DNA of 64,000 nucleotides from Uliginosibacterium flavum (GTDB lineage: Bacteria; Pseudomonadota; Gammaproteobacteria; Burkholderiales; Rhodocyclaceae), in the NCBI RefSeq assembly GCF_040566545.1, contig NZ_JBEWZI010000018.1:15773-79772 (forward strand), read 5' to 3'. This document shows, one piece after another, positions 25,231-33,368 of the stretch. A program made the position numbers and the translations under genes. How positions within the stretch are numbered: the stretch's first letter is position 1; the number at the start of each line of letters is the position of its first letter. The notes under the pieces are model-generated. The model saw only the letters and a program-made list of their open reading frames with translations, was not told where the DNA came from and ran no database searches.

Positions 25231-26879
25231 TTGCCGACTTTCCGGTATAGCCCGAAGCGTTCCATCAGACGTCCGCGCCCTCGCTGGGTTTGCCAGATGC
25301 GCTCCCAGCCAGGATTCATGCTGGGCAAGGCGCGTTGTCCGGTTGAATAGGCCAGCAGCAGCGGGCAGCGGGCGCGTGCCGCCGCACCGGGTTCCAGCTT
25401 GATGTCGGTAAAGTAGTACAGGCTCGCGCGTTGTGAGTCGCCGGTATCCAGAGTGGCGACGCAGCCCTTGTCTTGCTGACGGATCTGACGGGCAATTTCG
25501 TTGGCGACCGGCCGGTAATTTTTGTCGTAATCAAACCAGCCCAGCCATAGCGTAGTCGCCAGTCCCCAGCTCAGGGTTATGCCCAGCGCCCAGTGTACCG
25601 CCCCGCGTAACTGGAAGAAGGGCAAGCGCACAATGGCAATGATCCAGGCAATGGACAGCGTGATCGCCAGCAGTACCTCATACCAGTGCCAGCTTGGCTG
25701 AAAGCCAGGTAGCAGGCGCAGGACGTTGCGTGACAATGGCACTGGCCAGCCAAAGATCAGCGCACTCCACGCCAGCCAAAGTCCGACACCCAGCAGCGAA
25801 AAAGTAATCAAGCCAAACCAGTCGAACGCATTGGCCGCTCCACGCCGGAGCCGGCACACTTCACCCGCAGCAATCAGGATCAGGGCTGGTAGAAGCGGTA
25901 CGACATTGGCGGGGCGCATCGCGCCTGTGGTGACGATAAGGCCGAGTGAAAGTGCGGCTGCCAGCAAAGGCAGGCTGTGGCCAAAGGCCCGCAGGCTGGT
26001 ACGTCGATGCCATAGCGACCACAGCACGACCGGCCAGAGAGGCCAGGTAAACCAGCCGATCAGATTGCCTAGCGCGCCGGTGCGTTGAAGATGTCCTGCA
26101 TGCGGGGTGATATCTGCCAGCTCTTTTGCCCACCAGACGGCAAGATAGTCAGGTTGCCAAATTGCAAGTGCCAGTGGCCACAGCAGCACGAGCAGCACAA
26201 GCGGCCACAGCGCATGTCGATATGCGAGCAGAAAGGCCCGCGAGCGGCATTCCGCCTCGCTTGCAGGCAAGGCTGCCCAGAGAGGCAGGCTCAGCGCCAG
26301 TCCTGGCAGCCCCCCCGCCAGGAAGGCCGCTCCGCTTGCCGTTCCGGCGATCAGGGCGCCGCGCACAGGCCGCTGGCGCATGTGTGCCAGACCGTAGATT
26401 GTGGCGGCGATACACGCGGCAACCAATACCTGTGGCTGCATTTCGTGGGCGTGAACCAGCAAGCCAAGTGAGCCCAAGGCGAGCATGGCTGCAGCAGAGG
26501 CCGCCTCGCGGCCATAGATTTCGCGCGCAGCAAAGCGCAGGAATACCAGTAACGCCGTGACCGAGATCACTCCACCGAGGCGAATGGCATCGTGTAGGGG
26601 CAGCAACCAGCCGAGCAGACTGCCACTCAAGGCCCCTAGCCAGTGAAGCAGGGGCGGCCAGTCCATATAAGGAACGCCTGCAATTTGCGGAACCAGCCAA
26701 TTGCCTTCGCGCAGCATGCTGTAGGCCACGCCGATGTGCAGCGCATCATCACCCCGCCACGGGACATGGCCGAGGTTGCCGGGCAGTGCATAGGCAATGA
26801 ACAGCAGGATCAGGGCCCAGTTGGGCACATGGATCGCGGGTTTGCTACTCGGGAATTCGGTGAATTGCATCGCTCGCAT
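25197..26879 (-). CDS. ArnT-like glycosyltransferase family 39/83 membrane protein
   Basis: The 560-residue inner-membrane protein has about 12 hydrophobic segments. Near the N-terminus, WRGDDALHIGVAYSML and GVPYMDWPPLLHW correspond to the acidic first periplasmic loop and the PPL motif of the ArnT/PMT glycosyltransferases, which move a sugar from a polyprenyl phosphate carrier to lipid A or protein. The acidic pair here is Asp-Asp rather than Asp-Glu. A C-terminal periplasmic part (about 430-550) follows the last helix. No arn or lipid A genes are beside it, so the acceptor is unknown. An alternative start is MQFTEF, three codons in. Confidence 0.85.
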   Translation of the reverse strand: MRAMQFTEFPSSKPAIHVPNWALILLFIAYALPGNLGHVPWRGDDALHIGVAYSMLREGNWLVPQIAGVPYMDWPPLLHWLGALSGSLLGWLLPLHDAIRLGGVISVTALLVFLRFAAREIYGREAASAAAMLALGSLGLLVHAHEMQPQVLVAACIAATIYGLAHMRQRPVRGALIAGTASGAAFLAGGLPGLALSLPLWAALPASEAECRSRAFLLAYRHALWPLVLLVLLWPLALAIWQPDYLAVWWAKELADITPHAGHLQRTGALGNLIGWFTWPLWPVVLWSLWHRRTSLRAFGHSLPLLAAALSLGLIVTTGAMRPANVVPLLPALILIAAGEVCRLRRGAANAFDWFGLITFSLLGVGLWLAWSALIFGWPVPLSRNVLRLLPGFQPSWHWYEVLLAITLSIAWIIAIVRLPFFQLRGAVHWALGITLSWGLATTLWLGWFDYDKNYRPVANEIARQIRQQDKGCVATLDTGDSQRASLYYFTDIKLEPGAAARARCPLLLAYSTGQRALPSMNPGWERIWQTQRGRGRLMERFGLYRKVGNQSEAADQSAR

Positions 26880-26950
26880 GGCGCTGGACGTAATGGGCAG
26901 AATTGTACGGGTTCGGTGGGCTTCAGACGACCCGACTAAAAGTCAAAAGC

Positions 26951-26980
26951 AAAAAAGGCAGCCATCGGGCTGCCTTTTTT
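26951..26980. terminator. Bidirectional terminator downstream of rpmE
   Basis: AAAAAAGGCAGCC and GGCTGCCTTTTTT flank a short centre, giving A and T runs on both sides. It serves rpmE on the minus strand, whose stop is 18 bases away. Confidence 0.9.
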
Positions 26981-26998
26981 GTTGCGAAGCGGGCCAGA

Positions 26999-27208
26999 TC
27001 AGGCGCGCTTGCCGTATTTTTGCTTGAAGCGCTCAATGCGACCAGCCGTATCCAGAACCTTTTGCTTGCCCGTCCAGAACGGGTGGCATTCGGAACAGAC
27101 TTCCACATGGTAAGCGGGCTTGCCCAGCGTAGAGCGGGTGTCAAAAACGTTACCGCAAGAGCAGGTAACCTTGACTGCAACGTAATTCGGATGGCCTTCG
27201 GTTTTCAT
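26999..27208 (-). CDS. rpmE: 50S ribosomal protein L31
   Basis: The 69-residue protein has the L31 sequence (VTCSCGNVFDTRST, VEVCSECHPFWTGKQ, DTAGRIERFKQKY). Four Cys (16, 18, 38, 41) form the zinc site, so this is the zinc-binding (C+) form, not the YkgM-type replacement. The ATG at 27208 is preceded by AAGGAAACGAA. It is a late-assembly protein of the central protuberance of the large subunit. It lies 91 bases downstream of rho on the same strand. Confidence 0.97.
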   Translation of the reverse strand: MKTEGHPNYVAVKVTCSCGNVFDTRSTLGKPAYHVEVCSECHPFWTGKQKVLDTAGRIERFKQKYGKRA

Positions 27209-27299
27209 TTCGTTTCCTTGTTGCGCGGGTGGAGGATGTGACCACCCTTGAAAAATAAGATCGCGATTGTCGCAGGATTTTCCTGCGGCCGCAAGTTTC

Positions 27300-28556
27300 T
27301 CAGCGGCGCATGGCCTCGAAAAACTCAGCGTTGTTCTTGGTTTGACGGATCTTGTCGAGGAGGAAGTCCATCGCCTCAAGATCGTCCATACCGTAGAGCA
27401 GTTTGCGCAGCAGCCAGATCTTCTGCAGATTGGCGGGTTCAATCAGCATTTCTTCGCGGCGTGTGCCCGAACGATTGACGTTGATGGACGGATAGATGCG
27501 TTTCTCGGACATGCGGCGATCCAGATGGATCTCCATATTGCCCGTGCCTTTGAATTCTTCGTAAATCACTTCGTCCATACGGCTGCCGGTGTCGATCAGC
27601 GCGGTGGCGATAATAGTCAGCGAGCCGCCTTCTTCGATGTTGCGGGCTGCTCCGAAGAAGCGTTTGGGTTTTTGCAGTGCATTGGCATCCACCCCGCCGG
27701 TCAGAACCTTGCCAGAGGCAGGCACCACGGTGTTGTAGGCGCGGGCCAAGCGGGTCAGCGAATCGAGCAGGATGATCACATCCTTCTTGTGCTCGACCAG
27801 ACGCTTGGCCTTCTCGATCACCATTTCGGCAACCTGGACGTGACGTGTAGCTGGCTCGTCGAAGGTCGAAGCAACCACTTCACCGCGCACCGAGCGCTGC
27901 ATTTCGGTCACCTCTTCCGGGCGCTCGTCGATCAGCATGACGATCAGTACGGCTTCCGGATGATTTGCTGCGATGGCATGCGCAATGTGCTGCAGCATCA
28001 CGGTCTTGCCGGATTTGGGCGGCGATACGATCAGGCCGCGCTGGCCCTTGCCGATCGGCGCGATCATGTCGATCACGCGCGAGGTAATGTTTTCCTCGCC
28101 ACGCATCTCGCGTTCAAGCCTGAGAGGCTTGTTCGGGTGCAGCGGCGTGAGGTTTTCGAACAGGATCTTGTGTTTGGACGCCTCAGGCGGCTCACCATTG
28201 ATCTTGTCCAGCTTGACCAGTGCAAAGTAGCGCTCGCCATCCTTCGGAGTGCGGATCTCGCCCTCGATGGTGTCGCCTGTGTGCAGGTTGAAGCGGCGGA
28301 TCTGCGAAGGCGACACGTAGATGTCGTCGGTGCCGGCCAAGTAAGAAATGTCCGGTGAGCGCAGGAAGCCGAAGCCATCCGGCAGCGTTTCCAGAGCCCC
28401 GTCGCCAAAAATCGGCTCGCCTTTTTTGGCTCGATTTTTCAGTAGGGCGAAAACGAGTTCTTGTTTGCGCAGGCGATTGGCGCCCTCGATGTCATTGGCG
28501 AGCGCCATTTCAAGCAGCTCGCTGACGTGAAGAGCCTTGAGCTCTGACAGATGCAT
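27300..28556 (-). CDS. rho: Transcription termination factor Rho
   Basis: The 418-residue protein begins MHLSELKALHVSELLEMA at the ATG at 28556; a TTG two codons earlier is in frame but less likely. It has the N-terminal helical domain, the cold-shock-like RNA-binding domain (LPDGFGFLRSPDISYLAGTD, VSPSQIRRF), and the RecA-type ATPase with Walker A PPKSGKTVML (about 180), Walker B VIILLDSLTRLA (about 260), and a C-terminal SGTRREEML. The ring-shaped hexamer unwinds RNA from polymerase. There is no N-terminal insertion. Confidence 0.98.
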   Translation of the reverse strand: MHLSELKALHVSELLEMALANDIEGANRLRKQELVFALLKNRAKKGEPIFGDGALETLPDGFGFLRSPDISYLAGTDDIYVSPSQIRRFNLHTGDTIEGEIRTPKDGERYFALVKLDKINGEPPEASKHKILFENLTPLHPNKPLRLEREMRGEENITSRVIDMIAPIGKGQRGLIVSPPKSGKTVMLQHIAHAIAANHPEAVLIVMLIDERPEEVTEMQRSVRGEVVASTFDEPATRHVQVAEMVIEKAKRLVEHKKDVIILLDSLTRLARAYNTVVPASGKVLTGGVDANALQKPKRFFGAARNIEEGGSLTIIATALIDTGSRMDEVIYEEFKGTGNMEIHLDRRMSEKRIYPSINVNRSGTRREEMLIEPANLQKIWLLRKLLYGMDDLEAMDFLLDKIRQTKNNAEFFEAMRR

Positions 28557-28714
28557 GGACAAACCCTGAAAGGAGATGTGCGGAAGGAATGCTGGCGTCG
28601 CGAGGACTGCCTGTATGCCGAAAATGAAGGGGATGTTTGGGTCTCGGAAACCGAGAGCTGCGATTCGCGCGGAAGGGAAGTGCGAGACTTGAACGACGCG
28701 CTGCAGCGTTAATT

Positions 28715-28744
28715 GGCCGGAACTCTAGCGATTCAGTTCCGGCC
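28715..28744 (-). promoter_or_regulatory. Ten-base inverted repeat between trxA and rho
   Basis: GGCCGGAACT (28715-28724) and AGTTCCGGCC (28735-28744) form a perfect stem with a ten-base loop. It lies 14 bases after the trxA stop and 158 before rho. On the minus strand it is followed by AATTAACG, not a T run, so it may be a weak terminator or part of the rho leader. Confidence 0.5.
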
Positions 28745-28758
28745 TGTCAAACTTTAAA

Positions 28759-29085
28759 TCAGAGATTGGCGTCAACAAAAGCCATGAGCTGGGATTTGGA
28801 CAGCGCGCCGACCTTTGTGGCTTCCACATTGCCGCCCTTGAACAGCATCAGCGTTGGAATGCCGCGAATGCCGAATTGCGCCGGAATCGCCTGGTTATCA
28901 TCGACATTGACCTTGGCCACGACGAGTTTGCCAGCATATTCCTTGGCCACTTCATCCAGAATCGGCGCAATCATTTTGCAAGGGCCGCACCACTCAGCCC
29001 AGTAATCGACCAGTACGGGCAGTTGGGATTGCAGCACGTCTTTTTCGAAGCTGCTGTCGGTGACGTAGACGATTTGGTCGCTCAT
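28759..29085 (-). CDS. trxA: Thioredoxin 1
   Basis: The 108-residue protein is a standard thioredoxin: DYWAEWCGPCKMIAPIL with redox Cys33 and Cys36, VDDNQAIPAQFGIRGIPTLMLFKGG with the cis-Pro at about 77. It reduces disulfides of ribonucleotide reductase, PAPS reductase and others, taking electrons from thioredoxin reductase. AGGAAT precedes the ATG at 29085. The pairing trxA-rho on one strand is widespread in proteobacteria. Confidence 0.97.
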   Translation of the reverse strand: MSDQIVYVTDSSFEKDVLQSQLPVLVDYWAEWCGPCKMIAPILDEVAKEYAGKLVVAKVNVDDNQAIPAQFGIRGIPTLMLFKGGNVEATKVGALSKSQLMAFVDANL

Positions 29086-29240
29086 GATTCCTCGCAATGA
29101 AATGAAGGCCGCTGGGGGTATTGATGCGCGGCTAGGTTTTGTATCAAGCCTGTGAGCCTCAATCCTATCCAAATTGCCTCCCCGAGGGAAGCTGCGCCGA
29201 CTATGAGACCAATAGGTTAAGGGCGGCGGACGGTGCGGCA

Positions 29241-30611
29241 TCATGCCGCAGCCAGTTTCTTCAGGATGCGCCGCCGCGCAGCGCGCGCGGTAGTGGTCCA
29301 GCCCAGTCGATACCAACGCCAGCTCATGATCAGGCCACGTGCCCATTCATCGGCAATGTAGCCAATCCAGATGCCGGGCAAGCCCATGCCGAAGTGCACG
29401 CCCAGCAGCCATGAAAGGCCGGCGCCGAAGACGAAATTCGAGACCACGCTGAACTTCACCGGAAAGCGAACGTCGCCGGCTGCGCGCAGTCCGCCCATCA
29501 GCACAACGTTCAGGCAACGGCCCGGCTCCAGCAGCAGCTCCAGGATTACGATGGTGGTGATCAGGCTGACCAGTTGCGGATCATTGGCCAGCCAGCCGAT
29601 GGCGGCCGGCGTGAGGAAACAGCTGGCAATGGCGCCGGCCATGGTGATACCCATCGCGATCCACAGTGTGCGCCACAGGGTGGCGTTGGCTTGCTTGAGT
29701 TTGCCTGCACCGATCAGGTGGCCAATGATGATTTCCGAGCCAAAACCCAGCGATACCATGTACATCGTCACCCAGCTGGCGGCTTGCATGCCATAGGCGT
29801 GCGAAGCCAGCGCGCTGGTGCCCATGCCGGCAGCCATCGATACGGTCATCAGGAAGGCGATGCGGAAGGCGATTTTTTCGCCCGCGCTGGGCAGACCAAT
29901 ATGCAGAATGCCGGAGAGTGGGCCGCGTGCGAGGCGGAACAGATCGATGGGCGTCAGACGGATATGCAAACGATGCAGCCACAGGACCGCGAGCAGGATC
30001 AGGACCACGATGCGCGATATTATCTGTCCCCAGCCCAGCCCCATCAGGCCTTGCGCCGGAATGCCGGAAAAGCCGAAGACCAGCGGAACGCTCACCGCCA
30101 CCTGCAGGATGTTCATCGCCATGGTCAGGCGCATCGAGTCCTTCGTGAAGGTGTAGGCGCGCAATACCGACACCATGGTGATGAAAATGGAATCCAGCGC
30201 CAGACCGATGCCGGTCAGTACGAAGAAGGGCGTAGCCAGCTCGAACAACTCGGGTGGCAGGCGCAGTAGTTTGAGCGCTTGCGCGGGGGCCAGACCGATC
30301 AGAACCATGGCGATCAGGCCCGTCCATACCGACGCGGCCAGCCCGGCGCGTGCTACGTCGCGGGCGCCTGCATCGTCCCCGCCGCCCTTGTGTTGGGTCA
30401 CCATTACGCTGGTGCCGATGCCGACGACGCGAAACAGGCGATCAAAAATGCCGCGCAGCTGATTGGCCAAACCAAAGATCGCTACGGCAGCGGTGGAGAC
30501 GTGACCTGCCATCCACAGGCCAAGTGTGCCGATGGCCATCATCAGCAATTGTTCAACGAACATGGGCCAAGTGATGGCGAAGAGATCAAGTTTCTGGCCG
30601 GATTTTTTCAT
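29241..30611 (-). CDS. MATE family efflux transporter
   Basis: The 456-residue protein has 12 hydrophobic segments in two halves of six, with the MATE pattern: AITWPMFVEQLLMMAIG in helix 1, HVSTAAVAIFGLANQL, and GLPSAGEKIAFRIAFLMT at the start of the second half. MATE proteins expel cationic drugs or metabolites using Na+ or H+. The C-terminus ends in an Arg-rich tail (TTTARAARRRILKKLA). There is no regulator beside it. About 180 bases separate its start from the divergent DUF3617 gene. Confidence 0.9.
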   Translation of the reverse strand: MKKSGQKLDLFAITWPMFVEQLLMMAIGTLGLWMAGHVSTAAVAIFGLANQLRGIFDRLFRVVGIGTSVMVTQHKGGGDDAGARDVARAGLAASVWTGLIAMVLIGLAPAQALKLLRLPPELFELATPFFVLTGIGLALDSIFITMVSVLRAYTFTKDSMRLTMAMNILQVAVSVPLVFGFSGIPAQGLMGLGWGQIISRIVVLILLAVLWLHRLHIRLTPIDLFRLARGPLSGILHIGLPSAGEKIAFRIAFLMTVSMAAGMGTSALASHAYGMQAASWVTMYMVSLGFGSEIIIGHLIGAGKLKQANATLWRTLWIAMGITMAGAIASCFLTPAAIGWLANDPQLVSLITTIVILELLLEPGRCLNVVLMGGLRAAGDVRFPVKFSVVSNFVFGAGLSWLLGVHFGMGLPGIWIGYIADEWARGLIMSWRWYRLGWTTTARAARRRILKKLAAA

Positions 30612-30794
30612 GACAAAGGAGGGCTACGCGAACGACTTTGGATTGTGCCGGCAAATGGATCGCTGCGTGCCGATCCAGCGCAAAAACCCCGGCCATTCGT
30701 GCGACTGGCGCAGACGAGCTCGTCGGGCTAGGCTTAGGGCTGTTTCCTGTCCCGGTTTTATTCCGGTTTTTTATTCGACACAGCAGGGGGATAA

Positions 30795-31373
30795 ATGAAC
30801 ATACGTCTGTTGAGTTGTTGCATAGGCTTCAGTCTGCTGAGCGGGGCGGTCTGCGCGCAGAATCTTGATATGCCCAAGCGCAAGCCGGGGCAGTGGGAGA
30901 TCAAGATGGAGTCCGCCATGATGCAAGGCATGGTTACCACCATGGAGCAGTGCATCGACGAGAAGAGCGATGCCGATATGCAGAAAAAGAGCATGCAGGG
31001 CAATGGCGGTGGCAAGAGCGATTGCAAACTCGTTTCCAGCAAAAAAACCGCCAGCGGTTGGGAAATGGACACCGTGTGCAAGCAGGAAAAAACCACCATC
31101 AGTGGGCACACGGTGATGAGCGGCGATTTTCAAAGCGCTTACAGAATGGACAGCACGACTACCTTCGAGCCGCCTATGCAGGGCATGAAAGAAATGAAGA
31201 GCACGATGAAGGTGCGCTATCTGGGCGCCTGCAAAGCGGATATGAAGCCCGGCGATACAACGGTGAATGGCGTAAAAATCGGCCAGGGCGGCGCAGCCGG
31301 GCAGGCACCGAAAATGAGCCAGGAAGACATCAGGAAAATGATGGAAGCGATGCAGAAGATGAAACCGCAGTAA
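30795..31373 (+). CDS. DUF3617 family periplasmic protein
   Basis: The 192-residue protein has a signal peptide (residues 1-21, GAVCAQ cleavage) and then the DUF3617 pattern: RKPGQWEIKMES, a Met-rich stretch, EQCIDEKSDA, DCKLVSSKKTASGWEMDTVC, and a strand-rich C-terminal half. Two Cys pairs could form disulfides. The family is periplasmic, with no known function. The C-terminus is Gln/Met-rich (MMEAMQKMKPQ). A terminator-like hairpin follows, then the convergent LOG gene. Confidence 0.85.
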   Translation: MNIRLLSCCIGFSLLSGAVCAQNLDMPKRKPGQWEIKMESAMMQGMVTTMEQCIDEKSDADMQKKSMQGNGGGKSDCKLVSSKKTASGWEMDTVCKQEKTTISGHTVMSGDFQSAYRMDSTTTFEPPMQGMKEMKSTMKVRYLGACKADMKPGDTTVNGVKIGQGGAAGQAPKMSQEDIRKMMEAMQKMKPQ

Positions 31374-31396
31374 GTCATTTCTGACGTAGTAAAGCG

Positions 31397-31430
31397 AAAC
31401 GGCCAGCGCGGGCAGGCCGTTTGCATTTTA
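31397..31430 (+). terminator. Terminator-like hairpin after DUF3617 gene
   Basis: AAACGGCC (31397-31404) pairs with GGCCGTTT (31415-31422), followed by GCATTTTA. It ends eight bases before the stop of the convergent LOG gene. Confidence 0.6.
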
Positions 31431-31437
31431 CCTTTGA

Positions 31438-32025
31438 TCAGCCGCGATCCGGGGTGACTTTGGCCAGCCAGTCACCCTCCGGCTGACGGTGCAGGCACAT
31501 CGCGGCGATCAGTGCTTCCGGGGTGTCCGCCACATACAGCTGATCCAGATGGACCTGCTTCACAAAGCCTTCGGCCACCATGTGGCGGATCAGGATCAGC
31601 AATGGATCGAAGAAGCCTTTTACGTTGAGCAGGCCCACCGGCTTGTGGTGAATGTGCAGTTGCGCCCAGGTCAGGATTTCGAAAAACTCATCCATCGTGC
31701 CCAGCCCGCCGGGCAGGGCTACAAATCCGTGCGCTCGATCGGCCATCGTGGCCTTGCGCGTGTGCATCGAATCCACAATCACCATCTGGGTGGCGAAGGG
31801 GTGTGCCAGCTCGCGCTCGGCCATGAATTCGGGGATCACGCCGTAGCTCTTGCCACGATGCGCATGCACCGCATCGGCCAGCACGCCCATCAGCCCGACA
31901 TGGCCACCGCCCCACACCAGTTCGATCTGATGCTCGGCCAGAGTCTGACCAAAGGCGCGCGTGGCTTCGCGGTAGATGGGGTCATGGCCGGCGGAGGCAC
32001 CGCAGAAAACGCAGAGGGATTGCAT
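31438..32025 (-). CDS. LOG family (TIGR00730) nucleotide phosphoribohydrolase
   Basis: I start at the ATG at 32025 (195 residues), where MQSLCVFCGASAG matches the family N-terminus; the frame runs 49 codons further but over repeat-rich sequence. The enzyme has the GGGHVGLMGVLADA loop, the family signature PGGLGTMDE (about 110-118), with its catalytic Glu, and the Arg of TRKATM just before. LOG proteins cleave nucleoside monophosphates (in plants, cytokinin ribotides) to base and ribose 5-phosphate; in bacteria the substrate is often AMP-like. Confidence 0.9.
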   Translation of the reverse strand: MQSLCVFCGASAGHDPIYREATRAFGQTLAEHQIELVWGGGHVGLMGVLADAVHAHRGKSYGVIPEFMAERELAHPFATQMVIVDSMHTRKATMADRAHGFVALPGGLGTMDEFFEILTWAQLHIHHKPVGLLNVKGFFDPLLILIRHMVAEGFVKQVHLDQLYVADTPEALIAAMCLHRQPEGDWLAKVTPDRG

Positions 32026-32100
32026 TGGGCATAAGGATGGAAGAAGGGAGTGCGGAGCGTAGCGGTGCGGACGGATGGGTGCAAGTGTGGATTGGAGCAA

Positions 32101-32170
32101 CCTGAAGAGCGTCTTGTCGCGGGGCTCTTCAGATGAGCGGCCTTTAGAGGGCCGTCGGCCGGGCTTGTCC
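32101..32170. repeat. Dispersed repeat with perfect CTGAAGAGC arms
   Basis: CTGAAGAGC (32102-32110) and GCTCTTCAG (32123-32131) form a perfect nine-base inverted repeat, followed by GCGGCC, TTTAGAGG, GCCGTCGGCC. This is the most regular member of the dispersed family and lies 5' of the LOG gene. Confidence 0.65.
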
Positions 32171-32255
32171 ATCGGTCATGCCCGCACAAGCGCTTTGTCG
32201 CTGCTTTGGCGGGTTGCATGCTTGCAGAGTGAGTGTGGGAGCTGCCTTCGGTTGG

Positions 32256-32312
32256 GCCTCAGGCAAGCCCTCGCAGTGCCTCAGGCAAGCCCTCGCAGTG
32301 CCTCAGGCAAGC
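32256..32312. repeat. 22-base tandem repeat at the end of the YfcH-like gene
   Basis: Two exact 22-base copies (32256-32277 and 32278-32299) and a 13-base partial third copy (32300-32312) share GCCTCAGGCAAGC at their start. The stop codon of the epimerase gene (32281-32283) lies in the second copy, so the repeat forms the last codons of that gene. The unit is not a multiple of three. Confidence 0.9.
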
Positions 32313-33186
32313 TGGGCTGCTGGAAGCGATAGCTTATGGCCTGCAAGCGCTCGGGGAGTACGCGTTGACCGCCAAGCAGCAGGTAGGCGCGTTGTCCGAG
32401 TGCCAGCTGCAGCAAGACGGTTGGCAAGGTAAAAGGCGTCGGGCGGTTCAGTGAACGGCCCAGAGTGGTTGTGAACTCGATATTGCGTACGGGCTGTGGG
32501 GCGGTCAAGTTGAAGGCGCCACAGGCGGATTCGGTGCGCAGCAGGGCGAGTACGGCGCCAACCCAGTCGTCGATGTGAATCCAGCTCATCCATTGCAGAC
32601 CGTCGCCCAAGCGGGCGCCGAGGCCCAGCTTGAATGGAAGACGCATGCGCGCGAGTAATCCGCCCTGACGCGCGAGCACAAGGCCGGTGCGAAGCAGGCA
32701 AACGCGCACTCCCCAACCTGTTGCCTGGCTGGCGGCGTTTTCCCATGCCGCGCAGAGACGTGCGCCGAAATCGTGTGCCGAGGGGTTGGGCACGGCAAAG
32801 GCGTCGCTACAGGGCGCTTCGCCACAGTCTCCGTAGTAGCCGATGGCTGATCCGCTGAGGAGTACGCTGGGCTTGCGTTCGGCTCGCGCGATGGCTGCTG
32901 TAAGCTGTTCCGTCAGCGTGATACGGCTCGCCCAGAGCGCGTGCTTGCGCACTTCGGTCCAGGGGAAATCAAGAATCTGGGCGCCAGCGAGATTGATGAC
33001 AGCGTCGAAATGGACGCCAGGCCGCCAGTCATCAAGACTGGCGAAGGCTTGAACACTGGCGCCGCAGAGTTTGGCAACTTTGGCGGGCTGCCGACTGAGG
33101 ACCGTAAGCTGATGGCCCTCGGCCAGCAGTACAGCGCACAAGGCGCGGCCGAGCATGCCTGTTCCGCCGGTGATGAGAATGTTCAT
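32281..33186 (-). CDS. TIGR01777/YfcH-like NAD-dependent epimerase
   Basis: The 301-residue protein is an atypical short-chain dehydrogenase: GGTGMLGRALCAVL at the NAD site (about 7-20), VINLAGAQI, SGSAIGYYGDCGEAP with the YYGD motif, and WMSWIHIDDWVGAV. Members (E. coli YfcH, human SDR39U1) bind NADP(H) and their substrate is unknown. The last residues, ending LPEALRGLA, lie in a 22-base tandem repeat that also supplies the stop codon. The gene is transcribed towards the LOG gene. Confidence 0.9.
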   Translation of the reverse strand: MNILITGGTGMLGRALCAVLLAEGHQLTVLSRQPAKVAKLCGASVQAFASLDDWRPGVHFDAVINLAGAQILDFPWTEVRKHALWASRITLTEQLTAAIARAERKPSVLLSGSAIGYYGDCGEAPCSDAFAVPNPSAHDFGARLCAAWENAASQATGWGVRVCLLRTGLVLARQGGLLARMRLPFKLGLGARLGDGLQWMSWIHIDDWVGAVLALLRTESACGAFNLTAPQPVRNIEFTTTLGRSLNRPTPFTLPTVLLQLALGQRAYLLLGGQRVLPERLQAISYRFQQPSLPEALRGLA

Positions 33187-33239
33187 GGCTTGCCCTTTGG
33201 ATGATTTTTTGGGAAATCAGAAAGTCTGGCGTAGCGGGC

Positions 33240-33322
33240 GAGTGGCTGAAGAGCCGCTCCGGATTTGCATCTTGAACGTGCATGGCTGAAGATGCAATGT
33301 GGGTGCGCCTCTTCAGCCATGC
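33240..33322. repeat. Dispersed intergenic repeat, GGCTGAAGAGCC family
   Basis: GTGGCTGAAGAGCCGCTCC is followed by GGATTTGCATC, then CATGGCTGAAGATGCAATG and TGCGCCTCTTCAGCCATGC. The outer GGCTGAAGAG and CTCTTCAGCC arms are complementary. It sits between the nine-gene PspA operon and the epimerase gene. Confidence 0.6.
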
Positions 33323-33368
33323 ACCGAAGTAGTTCAGCGTATCGGAGCCTGCGCGGTGAATGCGTCTC

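Noticed and set aside
27267..28358. Plus-strand frame of 363 codons over rho
   Set aside because: Antisense to Rho, a highly conserved protein.
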